Source: JAQBDA01 sp963709875 (GTDB taxonomy: Bacteria; Chloroflexota; Anaerolineae; Anaerolineales; UBA4823). From it: DNA of 64,000 nt. The stretch lies in NCBI GenBank assembly GCA_963709875.1, contig CAVPYB010000001.1, positions 310,001 through 374,000 on the forward strand, in the 5' to 3' direction. Below the pieces are notes generated by a model. The model ran no database searches, was not told the origin of the DNA, and saw nothing but the letters and a program-made list of their open reading frames with translations. Positions 8,394 through 17,295 of the stretch are shown piece by piece. The position numbers were made by a program, and so were the translations under genes. How positions within the stretch are numbered: the first letter of the stretch is position 1; each line of letters starts with the position of its first letter.

Positions 8394-9317
8394 TCACTTT
8401 AGAGAGTCCACAATGGTTTGCACATTATAGCGCATGAGCTGGGTGAAGCTGCCTGCCTCCCCGCCCGGCTGGCTGAGAGAGCCTGTATAGATGAAGACCA
8501 GCTCTGCCCCGGTGTCGGAGGCCACCTGTTCGGAGAGTGCCGGGTTGACTGATGTGCCCACCAGGATGGCGGAGACGTCTTGGGAGCGGATGGCATCCAC
8601 CAGCTCGGCAAGCTCCTGCGCGGATGGGGCCGCGCTGCTGCTAAGGGCGGGCACCACCAGACCGACCTGTTCGAATCCATATTCATCGGCGAAATATCCC
8701 AGGACTGCATGATCGCTGACCAGCTTGCGCCGCTCGGGGGGAACGAGTTCCACCTGCTGGCGGATCCAGGCATCCAGCTCGCGCAGCTCGGCGATGTAGT
8801 TCTCGGCGTTGGCCTGGTAGGTCTCCCGGTTGGCCGGGTCTGCCTCTGCCAGCGCCCCGGCGATATTCCCCGCCCAGACGATCACGTTGTTGGGGTCCAT
8901 CCAGGTGTGCGGGTCGCCTTCTCCAACTTCGTGCTCTTCCCCTTTGTGTGCATCTGCCATGAGAGAGATCACTTCGATCCCTTCAGAAACTTCTACGATA
9001 ATGCCATCAGCATTGGCCTGCAGCACCCCATCGAGCGCTTCCTCAAGCCCCAGACCATTGATGAAAATCACCTGGGCATCGCTAACGGCGGCGATGTCCT
9101 GCGGGCGCGGCTCGAAAGAGTGCGGGTCTCCCCCGGCCGGGATAAGAACGACCAGCTCGATGGCATCCCCGCCGACCTTTCCGACCACGTCGCCGACGAT
9201 GCTGGTGGTGGAGACCACCCGCAGCCTGCCATCGGGGGGCGGGCTCTGGCTTCCAGCAGGGGAGCAGGAGGAAAGTGCCAACAAAAATATTATGGGGAGG
9301 GTGAGGTAGATGCGCAA
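8394..9317 (-). CDS. Metal-binding lipoprotein of the ABC importer (ZnuA-like)
   Basis: 307-residue solute-binding lipoprotein, lipobox LALSSC (Cys about 18). Cluster A-I features: VVSTTSIVGDVVGKVGGD, PHSFEPRPQD, GDPHTWMDPNN and SDHAVLGYFADEYGF, which carry the metal-ligand His residues. The short loop between the first two His ligands (AHKGEEHEVGEGDPH) is modestly His-rich, as in zinc-type members. Start is TTG with AGGA 8 bases upstream. It is the first gene of the binding protein-ATPase-permease-regulator operon and follows the Fur-type operator. Confidence 0.9.
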   Translation of the reverse strand: MRIYLTLPIIFLLALSSCSPAGSQSPPPDGRLRVVSTTSIVGDVVGKVGGDAIELVVLIPAGGDPHSFEPRPQDIAAVSDAQVIFINGLGLEEALDGVLQANADGIIVEVSEGIEVISLMADAHKGEEHEVGEGDPHTWMDPNNVIVWAGNIAGALAEADPANRETYQANAENYIAELRELDAWIRQQVELVPPERRKLVSDHAVLGYFADEYGFEQVGLVVPALSSSAAPSAQELAELVDAIRSQDVSAILVGTSVNPALSEQVASDTGAELVFIYTGSLSQPGGEAGSFTQLMRYNVQTIVDSLK

Positions 9318-9331
9318 GCTGTTGTCCTATA

Positions 9332-9350
9332 GAAAACGATAATCATTTTC
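9332..9350 (-). promoter_or_regulatory. Fur/Zur-type operator
   Basis: GAAAACGATAATCATTTTC is a near-perfect palindrome close to the classical GATAATGATAATCATTATC Fur box. It lies 15 bases before the start of the metal-binding lipoprotein gene, overlapping where the promoter should be. The operon's own Fur-family regulator is the obvious ligand. Confidence 0.85.
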
Positions 9351-9454
9351 ATTATAATCCAGGCTGTTAGCCTGTCAATCCCCTGCTTCTAAGGCCAATA
9401 CAAAACAGGCTGGAGTTCAGACCCCAGCCTGCCTGGCAGCAAAGAAAAGCAGCC

Positions 9455-10192
9455 CTAAGGCGTTGCCGTAGGCGTCGGTGGGCTGCCCGTCGCGGTTGGC
9501 GGTGCGGGCGTGGTGGTCGGCACCGGGGTGACCAGCTGGACGATGATGATCAGCTTCTGCCCCACAAAGATATCGTTGGGGTTCTCGAGGTTGTTCTCTT
9601 CCACGATCGAGTTGATTGTGCTGAGGAATTTTTCTGCAATGATCGCCAGCGTATCGCCCGTTTTGACGAAGTATTCGATCTGCGAACCAGGGCGCAAGGT
9701 GTCTGGCAGCGGGGTCTCGGTGGGCAGCTCGGTGTCCGGACCGGGGATGGTGAGCTGGTCGCCGATATCGATGATCGGGTTGTTCGGGTCGAGGTTGTTG
9801 ATCGCGATCAGGACATCCAGGTCGACATTGAACCTGGTGGCGATATCGAACAGGTTGTCGCCTTCCACGACCTCGTAAACAAAAGGACCGCTCGGAGTCG
9901 GGGTGAGGGTCGCCGTAGGTGTTTCGGTCGGGGTAGCGGTTTGGGTGGGTGTTGCGGTCAGTGTGGAGGTCGCTGTGGGGGTCGAGGTCTCGGTGGGTGT
10001 GGCTGTCTCGGTTGGGAAGAGCGCTATCGAGGGCATTTTGATATTATCGCTCAGCAGCCAGAAAATGATCACTGCCGCTCCGATAACCAGCAGCACAGCC
10101 GCAATGCCCAGAATCATGGGCGCTCTCTGCGCGGTCTGCTGGCGCTTGCGGTAAGCTTCGATCACGTCTTGGGGGTTATCTTTATCGCTCAT
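9455..10192 (-). CDS. Membrane-anchored protein with two LysM domains
   Basis: 245 residues: cytoplasmic N-terminus (about 1-24), one transmembrane helix (25-47), a low-complexity Thr/Pro/Glu linker of repeated TPT and TAT units (about 57-100), then two LysM peptidoglycan-binding domains. These are YEVVEGDNLFDIATRFNVD to GDQLTIPG, and YFVKTGDTLAIIAEKF to GQKLIII, followed by a Thr/Pro tail. It probably anchors at the wall. No catalytic domain is present. Confidence 0.88.
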   Translation of the reverse strand: MSDKDNPQDVIEAYRKRQQTAQRAPMILGIAAVLLVIGAAVIIFWLLSDNIKMPSIALFPTETATPTETSTPTATSTLTATPTQTATPTETPTATLTPTPSGPFVYEVVEGDNLFDIATRFNVDLDVLIAINNLDPNNPIIDIGDQLTIPGPDTELPTETPLPDTLRPGSQIEYFVKTGDTLAIIAEKFLSTINSIVEENNLENPNDIFVGQKLIIIVQLVTPVPTTTPAPPTATGSPPTPTATP

Positions 10193-10407
10193 ATCGCTTC
10201 CATAAGCGCCCCGGTTAGGAGACGCTGCTGATTTTGTCTGATTCTAACCCATTTTTCGGATGTTTGTGAAACACGGGCAGCACTTAACCAAGCTATAATG
10301 CCAGAGGACAGGTAGCGCTTGGATGTGCATTCATCCTGCTGCACGAGCCATTTAAGAGACGAACAAGCGGGCGCGCGAGTTCCCATCATGCCTGAAGGAG
10401 AAAATTG

Positions 10408-10482
10408 ATGCGCATTGCAGTATTCGGCACTGGAGGGGTGGGCGGCTATTTTGGCGGGCGGCTACCGGGGTCAGGCTTGTAA
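10408..10482 (+). pseudogene. panE: Truncated 5' end of ketopantoate reductase (panE remnant)
   Basis: An ATG with AAGGAG 7 bases upstream opens a 24-codon frame, MRIAVFGTGGVGGYFGGRL then PGSGL and stop. The first 19 residues are the typical Rossmann-fold start of PanE/ApbA. Homology stops abruptly at about 10464, where the sequence becomes the 3' end of the convergent redoxin gene. A TATAAT at 10294-10299 may be the old promoter. This looks like a deletion junction that kept the promoter, ribosome site and first codons only. Confidence 0.6.
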
Positions 10483-10986
10483 CGCACGATGATGCAGCCG
10501 TAGGCCGGTGTCAGGTCTGGGTCAGGCTGCCGGCCTGCCAGCACTGCGGTCACAGCCTCACGCAGGTAGTGCCGGCTGGGCTCCCGTTTGCGGAAAGTGA
10601 CGTCATCTAAAGCGCCCTGGTAGCGCAGGTTCCCGTCCGGGTCGATCACGAATAGATGCGGTGTGGTGCGTGCGGAATACAGGTCGGCTACTCGATGGTC
10701 GGGGTCCAGCAGGGGGGAGAGATTGCGCTCCAGTGCCGCTTGCTCGATCTGCGCGCGAGATTTCATTGGCATTCGATGCAATCGCCAGCATCACTACAGC
10801 ACCGCCCCATTCCGCCAGGCAAGCCTGCAGCGCATTATCGGTGCGTGCCGAATGTGGGCACTCCGCCGACCAAAAATTCAGGATGACGACTTTCCCGCTC
10901 AGTGCGCGGAGGGTATGCATCTGCCCGTCGATATCCATCAGGGCGAAGTCCGGCGCGGGCTGGCCGGTGGGGATCAGGGTATCCAT
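10446..10986 (-). CDS. Redoxin/thioredoxin-like protein, frame broken by one inserted base
   Basis: AhpC/TSA-type redoxin. N-terminal half: PTGQPAPDFALMDIDGQMHTLRALSGKVVILNFWSAECPHSARTDN, with a CPHS active-site-like motif (single Cys, no CxxC). C-terminal half in the next frame: SRAQIEQAALERNLSPLLDP, then TTPHLFVIDPDGNLRYQGALDD. Removing one base at about 10765-10770 joins them into 179 residues. The start at 10986 overlaps the previous gene by 13 bases. It may act in thiol redox balance or peroxide reduction. Confidence 0.75.
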
Positions 10987-12374
10987 TGCGGTGCATAGCC
11001 TCCGGTGATCAAGCGCGTTGCCCCGGACCCATCCGCCTGCATCAGCCATAACTCGGGTGGGTCGATCAGCGAGTTCTTGTTGAATCTCACATAAGCCAGC
11101 TGCCCCCCGTCCGGTCTCCAGGTCAGGTCGTAGTGGTTGTAATAGGGGTCGTTCGTGATGCTGGTCGCCTGCCCCCCATCGGAGGGCATCAGCCAGATCT
11201 GTCGTCCGGGAGTCCAGCGCTGCAGGTCCAGGTATTTGCGCCCGAAGGCAAGGATGTCTCCATTCGGGGAGTAGGAAGGCGAGCTGTCCTCCACGTTGTT
11301 CACGGCTGTCAGGTCGAGCATGCTGCTGTCCAGATTGTAGCGCAGCAGACGGCTGGTAGGGATATCCTCCAGGTCGGTCGAGGCGCTATCTGCGATGGGA
11401 GCGGTATAGATCTCAGGAATGACGTAGTAATCACCGGAAGGGTGCCAGGCGCCCGGAAAGCCGGTCTGGCTGGGGAAGGCGGCTACTTCCCTGCCCTGCA
11501 CGTCCTGGACGACGAATTCGGAACGGTCGTAGTCGTAATAGGTCAGCAGGCCATCCGGCGACCACTGCGGCTGTTGGGTTTTGTGATCGTCGGGAGCGGC
11601 TAGGGCTGGCTCACCAACATCGACCTGTGCGCCGGTTTCAGTGGCTGCCAGGGGCAGCAGCCAGACCTGGGGCATATCCACCTGCCCTGCACCGGTCAGA
11701 GCGGTGCGCTCGTATGCCAGGTAAGCGCCATCCGGGGAGACTACCGGGTACCTGCAAAGCGCGTCGGGGCATTCGAGCAGCAGATGTTCACTGCCGCTGG
11801 CAAGCTCCAGCCGGTACAGGCTGCTGCCGCCATCGCCCTGGTGAGTATTGTAGAAGAGCGCAGTTCCGCGCGTGTTCAGGCTGTAGTCCAGCACGGCGCC
11901 GGGTGCATCGCTGAGCTGTTGGATAGCTCCGTTGTGTGTGTCGAGCAAGTACAGTTCGGCAGGCGCGTTGGATGGATACAGGTATACCAGCCTGGGATGT
12001 CCGATGGTGAACTCCCAGCGTGTGTCCTGGCGTGTGACCAGCGGCAGGATGCCCTGCGCTCTGGCTCCGGCTTCCAGCACGACGCTGACACTCTGCCCGC
12101 CTGCCCAGGGCTGCTCAGGTGTGAAGGTCAGCGCGTTCCCTTCCCAAGTGAAATCCCCGCGGGTAGGTGGTTCTATGCTCAGCTTTTCAGCCACGCTGGC
12201 TGCCTGCATCGGACGGGAGAAACTCACCCGCAGCGGCGTCCCAGCCTGGACAGGATCAGAGCCTTGCTCTGGATAGACCTCCACAACGCGCGGCATGCCC
12301 CAAATGATGATCGCGGCAATAACGCTTACCAAAATGATAGCCAGCACTGTCAGTGCTATGCGTAGTTTGCGCAT
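10974..12374 (-). CDS. Membrane-anchored Ig-like plus TolB-type beta-propeller protein
   Basis: 466 residues. An N-terminal membrane helix (about 6-28) is followed by a bacterial Ig-like domain (about 33-125, VVEVYPEQGSDPVQAGTPLRVSFSRPM). The rest has repeated PD40-type blades, such as PVVSPDGAYLAYER, PQWSPDGLLTYYDYD, SPSYSPNGDILAFGRKY and DLTWRPDGGQLAYVRF. This is an extracytoplasmic TolB-like propeller. It is probably a protein or glycan interaction platform; no enzymatic residues can be assigned. Confidence 0.8.
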   Translation of the reverse strand: MRKLRIALTVLAIILVSVIAAIIIWGMPRVVEVYPEQGSDPVQAGTPLRVSFSRPMQAASVAEKLSIEPPTRGDFTWEGNALTFTPEQPWAGGQSVSVVLEAGARAQGILPLVTRQDTRWEFTIGHPRLVYLYPSNAPAELYLLDTHNGAIQQLSDAPGAVLDYSLNTRGTALFYNTHQGDGGSSLYRLELASGSEHLLLECPDALCRYPVVSPDGAYLAYERTALTGAGQVDMPQVWLLPLAATETGAQVDVGEPALAAPDDHKTQQPQWSPDGLLTYYDYDRSEFVVQDVQGREVAAFPSQTGFPGAWHPSGDYYVIPEIYTAPIADSASTDLEDIPTSRLLRYNLDSSMLDLTAVNNVEDSSPSYSPNGDILAFGRKYLDLQRWTPGRQIWLMPSDGGQATSITNDPYYNHYDLTWRPDGGQLAYVRFNKNSLIDPPELWLMQADGSGATRLITGGYAPQWIP

Positions 12375-12556
12375 GCTTGTATTATAATCCCAGCACCTGT
12401 TTTGGCTTTCTCGAGGAAACCAGGACGTCCTTGCCTGGGTATCCTTGGGACTGCGGTCAAGTGTATATTGTATAAGTCATTTCCCGGAAAGCTGCATTCA
12501 CCGCGATCTGCCTGGCGTAAGGCCGGCAGTTGTTATTCGTTCAGGCAGGTGCTGCC

Positions 12557-13573
12557 ATGAGCGTTTTGAAACGCTGGCAGTTCTGGCTCGGTCTGGCGAT
12601 CAGCCTGCTATTCCTGTATTTCGCCCTGCGTGGGCTGGGGTTGAAGGACCTGGGTGAGGCGCTGAAGGGAGCCAACTATGCCTGGCTGCTGCCCGGTGTG
12701 GCGGTATATTTTATCGGCGTGTGGGTGCGTGCCTGGCGCTGGCATTATCTGGTCCGCCCGGTGAAATCGGTGCCGACGCGGAAGATGTTCCCCATCGTGG
12801 CCATCGGCTACATGGGCAATAATATCTACCCGGCACGCGCCGGAGAAGTCTTCCGGGCGCTCTTCCTTAAAAGCAGGGAGGGTGTGCCCATCTCTACCTC
12901 CCTGGCGACCATCATCGTCGAGCGTATCTTCGATGGGGTGGTTATGCTGGCATTCGTCTTCCTGAACCTGCCGGAGCTGGCTCGTCTGACCGCCGATTCA
13001 GGATTCGTAGGCAGCATCCAGACGGTTGCCCTGTGGGGTACGACCGCGTTCTTTGGTGCGCTGCTAGTGTTCCTGCTGGCAGCCATGTACCCGGAGAAAT
13101 CCTACGACCTTGTTTCGAGACTGGTGAACCGCCTGCTGCCGGAGCGCTATCGCCAGACCACCTTGAGCCTGGTGGACAAGTTCCTGGGTGGGCTGGGGGC
13201 GCTGCGCTCTCCCCGGGACGCGTTGATGGTCTTTTTCACTTCAGTGGTCATCTGGCTGCTGGAGACATGGAAATACTGGTTCGTCATGCACGCCTTCCCG
13301 TTCCAGGTTAGCTTTTATGCGCTGATGTTGATGAATGGCATCGTCAACCTGGCAACCACCATACCATCTGCCCCGGGCTACGTAGGGACATTCGATGCTC
13401 CCGGGATCGCCGTGCTGACCGCCTACGGCGTGGATAAGGCTGTCGCGGCTGCTTATACGCTGGTGCTGCACATCGCCCTGTGGGTGCCGATCACAGCTTT
13501 AGGAGCGTATTACTTCCTGCGCGAAGGGATGAAATTGGGGGCGGGTATGGAAAAGCTGGAGGTCAAGCGTTGA
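12557..13573 (+). CDS. Flippase-like integral membrane protein (YbhN/UPF0104 family)
   Basis: 338 residues with about eight membrane helices, family of lysylphosphatidylglycerol synthase transmembrane region/AglD-like proteins. Typical elements are YIGVWVRAWRW-like FIGVWVRAWRW, GYMGNNIYPARAGEVFRALFL, STSLATIIVERIFDG and TTIPSAPGYVGTFDA. Family members are associated with lipid or glycolipid translocation. The start at 12557 is chosen from the MSVLKRW beginning. The next gene starts in a TTGA overlap, so the two are probably one transcription unit. Confidence 0.85.
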   Translation: MSVLKRWQFWLGLAISLLFLYFALRGLGLKDLGEALKGANYAWLLPGVAVYFIGVWVRAWRWHYLVRPVKSVPTRKMFPIVAIGYMGNNIYPARAGEVFRALFLKSREGVPISTSLATIIVERIFDGVVMLAFVFLNLPELARLTADSGFVGSIQTVALWGTTAFFGALLVFLLAAMYPEKSYDLVSRLVNRLLPERYRQTTLSLVDKFLGGLGALRSPRDALMVFFTSVVIWLLETWKYWFVMHAFPFQVSFYALMLMNGIVNLATTIPSAPGYVGTFDAPGIAVLTAYGVDKAVAAAYTLVLHIALWVPITALGAYYFLREGMKLGAGMEKLEVKR

Positions 13574-14877
13574 AAAAGATCGCCATCCTGGGTGCCGGCA
13601 TCGGCGGCATGGCAGCGGCTTACGACCTGACCCGTTCCGGGTATCAGGTGGTGATCTACGAAGCCAGCGATGGCGTCGGCGGGCTTGCCTCAGGCTTCAA
13701 AGCAGAGCACTGGGAATGGTCGGTCGAAAAATACTACCACCACTGGTTCCAGTCCGACCGGCATATCCTGGAGCTGATCGATGAGCTAGGGTGGAGCGAG
13801 AAAGTTCTTTTCCCGCGCCCTTATACAGTGCTCTACTACCGGGATCAATTCTATCCCTTCGACTCGATACTCTCCGCCCTGCTCTTCCCCGGGCTGGGTT
13901 GGGGCTTGAACAAGCTGCGCTTCGGTCTGGTGGGGCTGTACCTGCGCCTGACAGGCAGCTGGCAGCCTTTGGAGAGCACCACGGTGGATACCTGGATGCG
14001 CAAATGGGCCGGTGACCGGGTGTACGAGCTGATGTGGGAGCCGCTGATGGTGGGCAAGTTTGGCGAGCGATATGCCCGGCAGGTCAACATGTCCTGGATG
14101 TGGGCACGCTTGAAGGCACGCACCACCCGTCTGGGGACGTTCGAAGGCGGCTTCCAGGCATTTGCGGATGCATTTGCCCAACGCCTGCTTGAGATGGGCG
14201 TGCAGCTGTGTCTTTCAGACCCGGTAGAAAAAATCGAATTGCTGCCTTCTGGGAAGCTGGTTATCTCGGCAGGCTCAGGCGAGGAGCAGTACGACCAGTG
14301 CCTGGTGACCACATCTCCGGCCGTGCTGGCGCGCCTGGCACCTGGTCTGCCCCCGGATTACCTGGAAGGTCTACTGGGTTTGAAGAGCATGGGTGCGGTG
14401 GTGATGGTGCTGGCTTTGAAGCAGCGCTTATCGGAGCAAGGATATTACTGGTTCAACCTGCCCAAATCGGCCGGCTTCCCGTTCCTTGCCCTGGTTGAGC
14501 ACACCAACTTCGTATCCGGTGAGCATTTCGGCGGGGACCATATCGTGTATGCCGGGGATTATCTCGAGCCGGAGCATGAATACTTCCAGATGAGCAAGGA
14601 TGAGCTGCTGCAGCGATTCCTGCCCGCCTTCTCACGCATCAACCCGGCTTTCACCGCCGATTGGGTGCGGGAGACCTGGCTGTTCCGTACGACGTATGCA
14701 CAGCCGGTGCCGCTGGTGAACCACTCGCGCAACATCCCCGCCATCCAGACGCCGGTAGCCAACCTGTATTTTGCCAGCATGAGCCAGGTCTATCCCTGGG
14801 ACCGGGGCACTAATTTCGCGGTCGAGATCGGTCGTCGGGCGGCGCGCTTAATGCTGGATGGGCTTGCTGAGAAATAG
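13570..14877 (+). CDS. FAD-dependent amine oxidase-like oxidoreductase
   Basis: 435-residue flavoprotein. The N-terminal dinucleotide-binding motif IAILGAGIGGMAAAYDLTRSG and the following EASDGVGGLASGF identify the protoporphyrinogen oxidase/amine oxidase superfamily. C-terminal VANLYFASMSQVYPWDRGTNFAVEIG is the second FAD contact region. Start is taken as the TTG overlapping the flippase stop rather than an earlier in-frame ATG inside that gene. In related genomes such proteins neighbour glycosyl or polyprenyl lipid genes, so a role in lipid or carotenoid-like metabolism is possible. Confidence 0.82.
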   Translation: MKKIAILGAGIGGMAAAYDLTRSGYQVVIYEASDGVGGLASGFKAEHWEWSVEKYYHHWFQSDRHILELIDELGWSEKVLFPRPYTVLYYRDQFYPFDSILSALLFPGLGWGLNKLRFGLVGLYLRLTGSWQPLESTTVDTWMRKWAGDRVYELMWEPLMVGKFGERYARQVNMSWMWARLKARTTRLGTFEGGFQAFADAFAQRLLEMGVQLCLSDPVEKIELLPSGKLVISAGSGEEQYDQCLVTTSPAVLARLAPGLPPDYLEGLLGLKSMGAVVMVLALKQRLSEQGYYWFNLPKSAGFPFLALVEHTNFVSGEHFGGDHIVYAGDYLEPEHEYFQMSKDELLQRFLPAFSRINPAFTADWVRETWLFRTTYAQPVPLVNHSRNIPAIQTPVANLYFASMSQVYPWDRGTNFAVEIGRRAARLMLDGLAEK

Positions 14878-14893
14878 CCGTGCCAAGGTTAAG

Positions 14894-15325
14894 CTAAGCG
14901 GCAGGCACCTTGCGCAGGCGGTGTTCGACCATCAGACAGGCGTTCATCACCACCATCAGCCCGGCTTCTTTGGCCGCTTCGGATGCTTCGATATTGATGA
15001 TCCCCTGCTGCATCCAGACCGCTTTTGCCCCGATCTGGATGGCGTCCTCGGCGAACGGTGGCACGGCCTCGCTGCGGCGGAAAAGCAGCACCAGATCGAC
15101 CGGCTCGGGAACCGACTTCAAATCCGGGTAGGCAACCTCCCCCAATACTTCGCTTAGAGCCGGGTTGACCGGGATGATCCGGTAGCCGTGCCTCTGCATA
15201 TACGCCGGGACATAATAACCGGCGCGGTTCGGCTTCGAGGATAGCCCCACCACAGCAATCGTGCGGCAGGTTTGCAAGATGCTTTCGATGGTCTCTGGGT
15301 CTCTGTGCTTGTAGCGGATTTTCAA
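14894..15325 (-). CDS. CoA-binding domain protein (YccU family)
   Basis: 143-residue Rossmann-like CoA-binding protein. Signature parts: TIAVVGLSSKPNRAGYYVPAYM, GYRIIPVNP, PVDLVLLFRRSEAVPP and GAKAVWMQQGIIN. Start is TTG with GGGAGAG a few bases before. Family members bind CoA, but the physiological role is unsettled. It ends 16 bases from the convergent oxidoreductase. Confidence 0.9.
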   Translation of the reverse strand: MKIRYKHRDPETIESILQTCRTIAVVGLSSKPNRAGYYVPAYMQRHGYRIIPVNPALSEVLGEVAYPDLKSVPEPVDLVLLFRRSEAVPPFAEDAIQIGAKAVWMQQGIINIEASEAAKEAGLMVVMNACLMVEHRLRKVPAA

Positions 15326-15406
15326 AATTCTCTCCCGGTCGCAAGGTGTGCCTGGACGCAGTGAAGTCTTTTTGAATTATAACTGGAACTTACCTAACTC
15401 AGGGGG

Positions 15407-16642
15407 ATGCTAAAATACGGCATGGATTTAAATTCCCTGCGTGCCTTACAGGCCGAGGATGGTCAGACTGTCCTGCAGGCTGCCGCCAGCCTAGAGCCGC
15501 GCGAAGTGGATTTCCTGCGCCACTTCCAGGCGATGTGCCGCAGCTATCCCGAGAGCCTGGCGCGCCCGGCTCTGGAGACCGCAATACTGCGCCGGGAGGC
15601 GGCAGCCAAGTTCCCTTTTGCTGACCGGTTGTATTTGACCCGCGAGGCGCTGGAGCAAGCATCCTCCTGGCAGATCGCCGCGTACCGGGCGCGGCGCTAC
15701 CGGGGCTGCAGCACCACGCTAGACCTGGGCTGTTCGGTCGGCGGGGATACCCTGGCACTGGCGGATGTCGCGCCTGCCATCGGGGTCGACACCGACCCGC
15801 TGCGACTGAGGATGGCACGCCTCAACCTGGGGGCGTTGGGGAAGGGAGACCACGCCGCTTTCGTCCAGGCAGACATCACCGCATCCTTTCCGTTCATCCA
15901 ATCTGTGCTTGGGAAACCCGGCCGCGAGCAGGCGGGTATATTTTTCGATCCTGCACGACGCCGTTCTGGAAAGCGTCTCCGTTCGGTGTATGCTTACCAG
16001 CCTCCGCTGCACGTAGTCAAGTCCTGGCTAGCCGAGTTCCCGTCCGTCGGGGTGAAGATCTCGCCTGGCGTAAACCTGGTTGAGCTGCAGGAGTACCAGG
16101 CCGAGGTGGAGTTCATTTCCTTGGGGGGCGAGCTCAAGGAGGCTGTGCTGTGGTTCGGACCGCTGCAGACCACGACCCGCCGGGCGACCTTGCTGCCAGG
16201 CGAGCACACGATGGCGACCGGGCAGGTCGCAGCGGAGGGGCAGCCCGCTCTGCCTTTAGCTGAGCCGCGCGCCTGGCTGTACGAGCCGGACCCGGCTGTA
16301 ATGAGAGCCGGGCTGGTCGCCGGGCTGGGCACCCGCCTGGATGCCGCCCAGCTGGACCCGGATATCGCTTATCTGACTGCGGATGACTACCAGCCGACAC
16401 CATTCGCCCGAGCATGGGCGGTTGAAGACTGGTTCCCTTTCGGGTTGAAGAAGCTGCGCACATACCTGCGCCAAAGGCAGATTGGCAGGGTCACGGTGAA
16501 GAAGCGCGGCTCACCGCTGGAGCCGGAAGCGCTGATCCGCGACCTGCGCCTGCAGGGGGATGAGGAGCGGGTGCTGTTCCTGACCCACTTGCGCGGGCGA
16601 CCGGTGGTGATCGTCGCGCTGCCGACTCAGGCTGGCGTTTGA
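15407..16642 (+). CDS. Class I SAM-dependent methyltransferase with THUMP-like C-terminal domain
   Basis: 411 residues. SAM site: TTLDLGCSVGGDTLALAD with the acidic residue at IGVDTDPLRL. Post-motif region: GIFFDPARRRSGKR. The C-terminal 110 residues (PFARAWAVEDWFPFGLKKLRTYLRQRQIGRVTVKKRGSP) resemble the THUMP-like domain found with such enzymes, which points to an RNA substrate. A second ATG at 15422 is an alternative start; the GGGGG tract is too close to the first. Confidence 0.85.
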   Translation: MLKYGMDLNSLRALQAEDGQTVLQAAASLEPREVDFLRHFQAMCRSYPESLARPALETAILRREAAAKFPFADRLYLTREALEQASSWQIAAYRARRYRGCSTTLDLGCSVGGDTLALADVAPAIGVDTDPLRLRMARLNLGALGKGDHAAFVQADITASFPFIQSVLGKPGREQAGIFFDPARRRSGKRLRSVYAYQPPLHVVKSWLAEFPSVGVKISPGVNLVELQEYQAEVEFISLGGELKEAVLWFGPLQTTTRRATLLPGEHTMATGQVAAEGQPALPLAEPRAWLYEPDPAVMRAGLVAGLGTRLDAAQLDPDIAYLTADDYQPTPFARAWAVEDWFPFGLKKLRTYLRQRQIGRVTVKKRGSPLEPEALIRDLRLQGDEERVLFLTHLRGRPVVIVALPTQAGV

Positions 16643-16699
16643 CCTTTTAGTGCTTTTCCAGATAGTGGGAAGCTGCCACTTTACCCTGGACCCGTAACA

Positions 16700-17257
16700 T
16701 CAATCTTTCTTAAAAAGCGGCAGGTGCCCCAGGCTCATGATGCCATCCCACTGCTCGATATCGCCTTCGGTGAAGATCGCTGCCACGCGTACGATGCTGG
16801 CGCCGGCTTTTTCCATCAGGCGGCGCATGCCGCTGAGTGTAGATCCGGTGCTGACCACATCGTCGACCAGCACTGCCCGCCGGCCGCGGATCAAGTTGTG
16901 GTCTTTTTCGTCCAGATAGAGCATCTGCGGCTCGCCAGTCGTGATCGACAGAGTCTCTGCGGAGAGCGCCACGCCCATATAAGGCTTATAGACTTTGCGC
17001 AGCACTACATAGGGCTGCCCGGTTTGCACCGATAGAGCGTGTGCCAGGGGGATGCTTTTTGCTTCGGCGGTCACCAGGATGTCGTAATCATTCGCAGCCA
17101 GTTTTTCCGCCAGGGCGTGGGCGCATGCCTGCACCAGCTCGGTATCGCCCAGAATGTTCAGTACGGCAATCTGCAATCCAGGGGCGACTTCGAAGAGCGG
17201 CAGCTCGCGCTGCAGTCCGGCGATCTCGACGCGGTATGTGTCACGGTGGGCAGTCAA
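16700..17257 (-). CDS. Purine phosphoribosyltransferase-like protein (Apt family)
   Basis: 185 residues. PRPP motif RAVLVDDVVSTGSTLSGM and the upstream VTAEAKSIPLAHALS, YVVLRKVYKPYMG are typical of adenine phosphoribosyltransferase-like proteins. It is somewhat divergent from canonical Apt, so the base substrate (adenine or xanthine) is uncertain. It lies 38 bases upstream of the convergently placed region and in the same direction as the cyclase gene before it. Confidence 0.8.
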   Translation of the reverse strand: MTAHRDTYRVEIAGLQRELPLFEVAPGLQIAVLNILGDTELVQACAHALAEKLAANDYDILVTAEAKSIPLAHALSVQTGQPYVVLRKVYKPYMGVALSAETLSITTGEPQMLYLDEKDHNLIRGRRAVLVDDVVSTGSTLSGMRRLMEKAGASIVRVAAIFTEGDIEQWDGIMSLGHLPLFKKD

Positions 17258-17295
17258 TGGGATGTCCTCCTCGGGGTTTTCGTGTTCAGGTGCTA

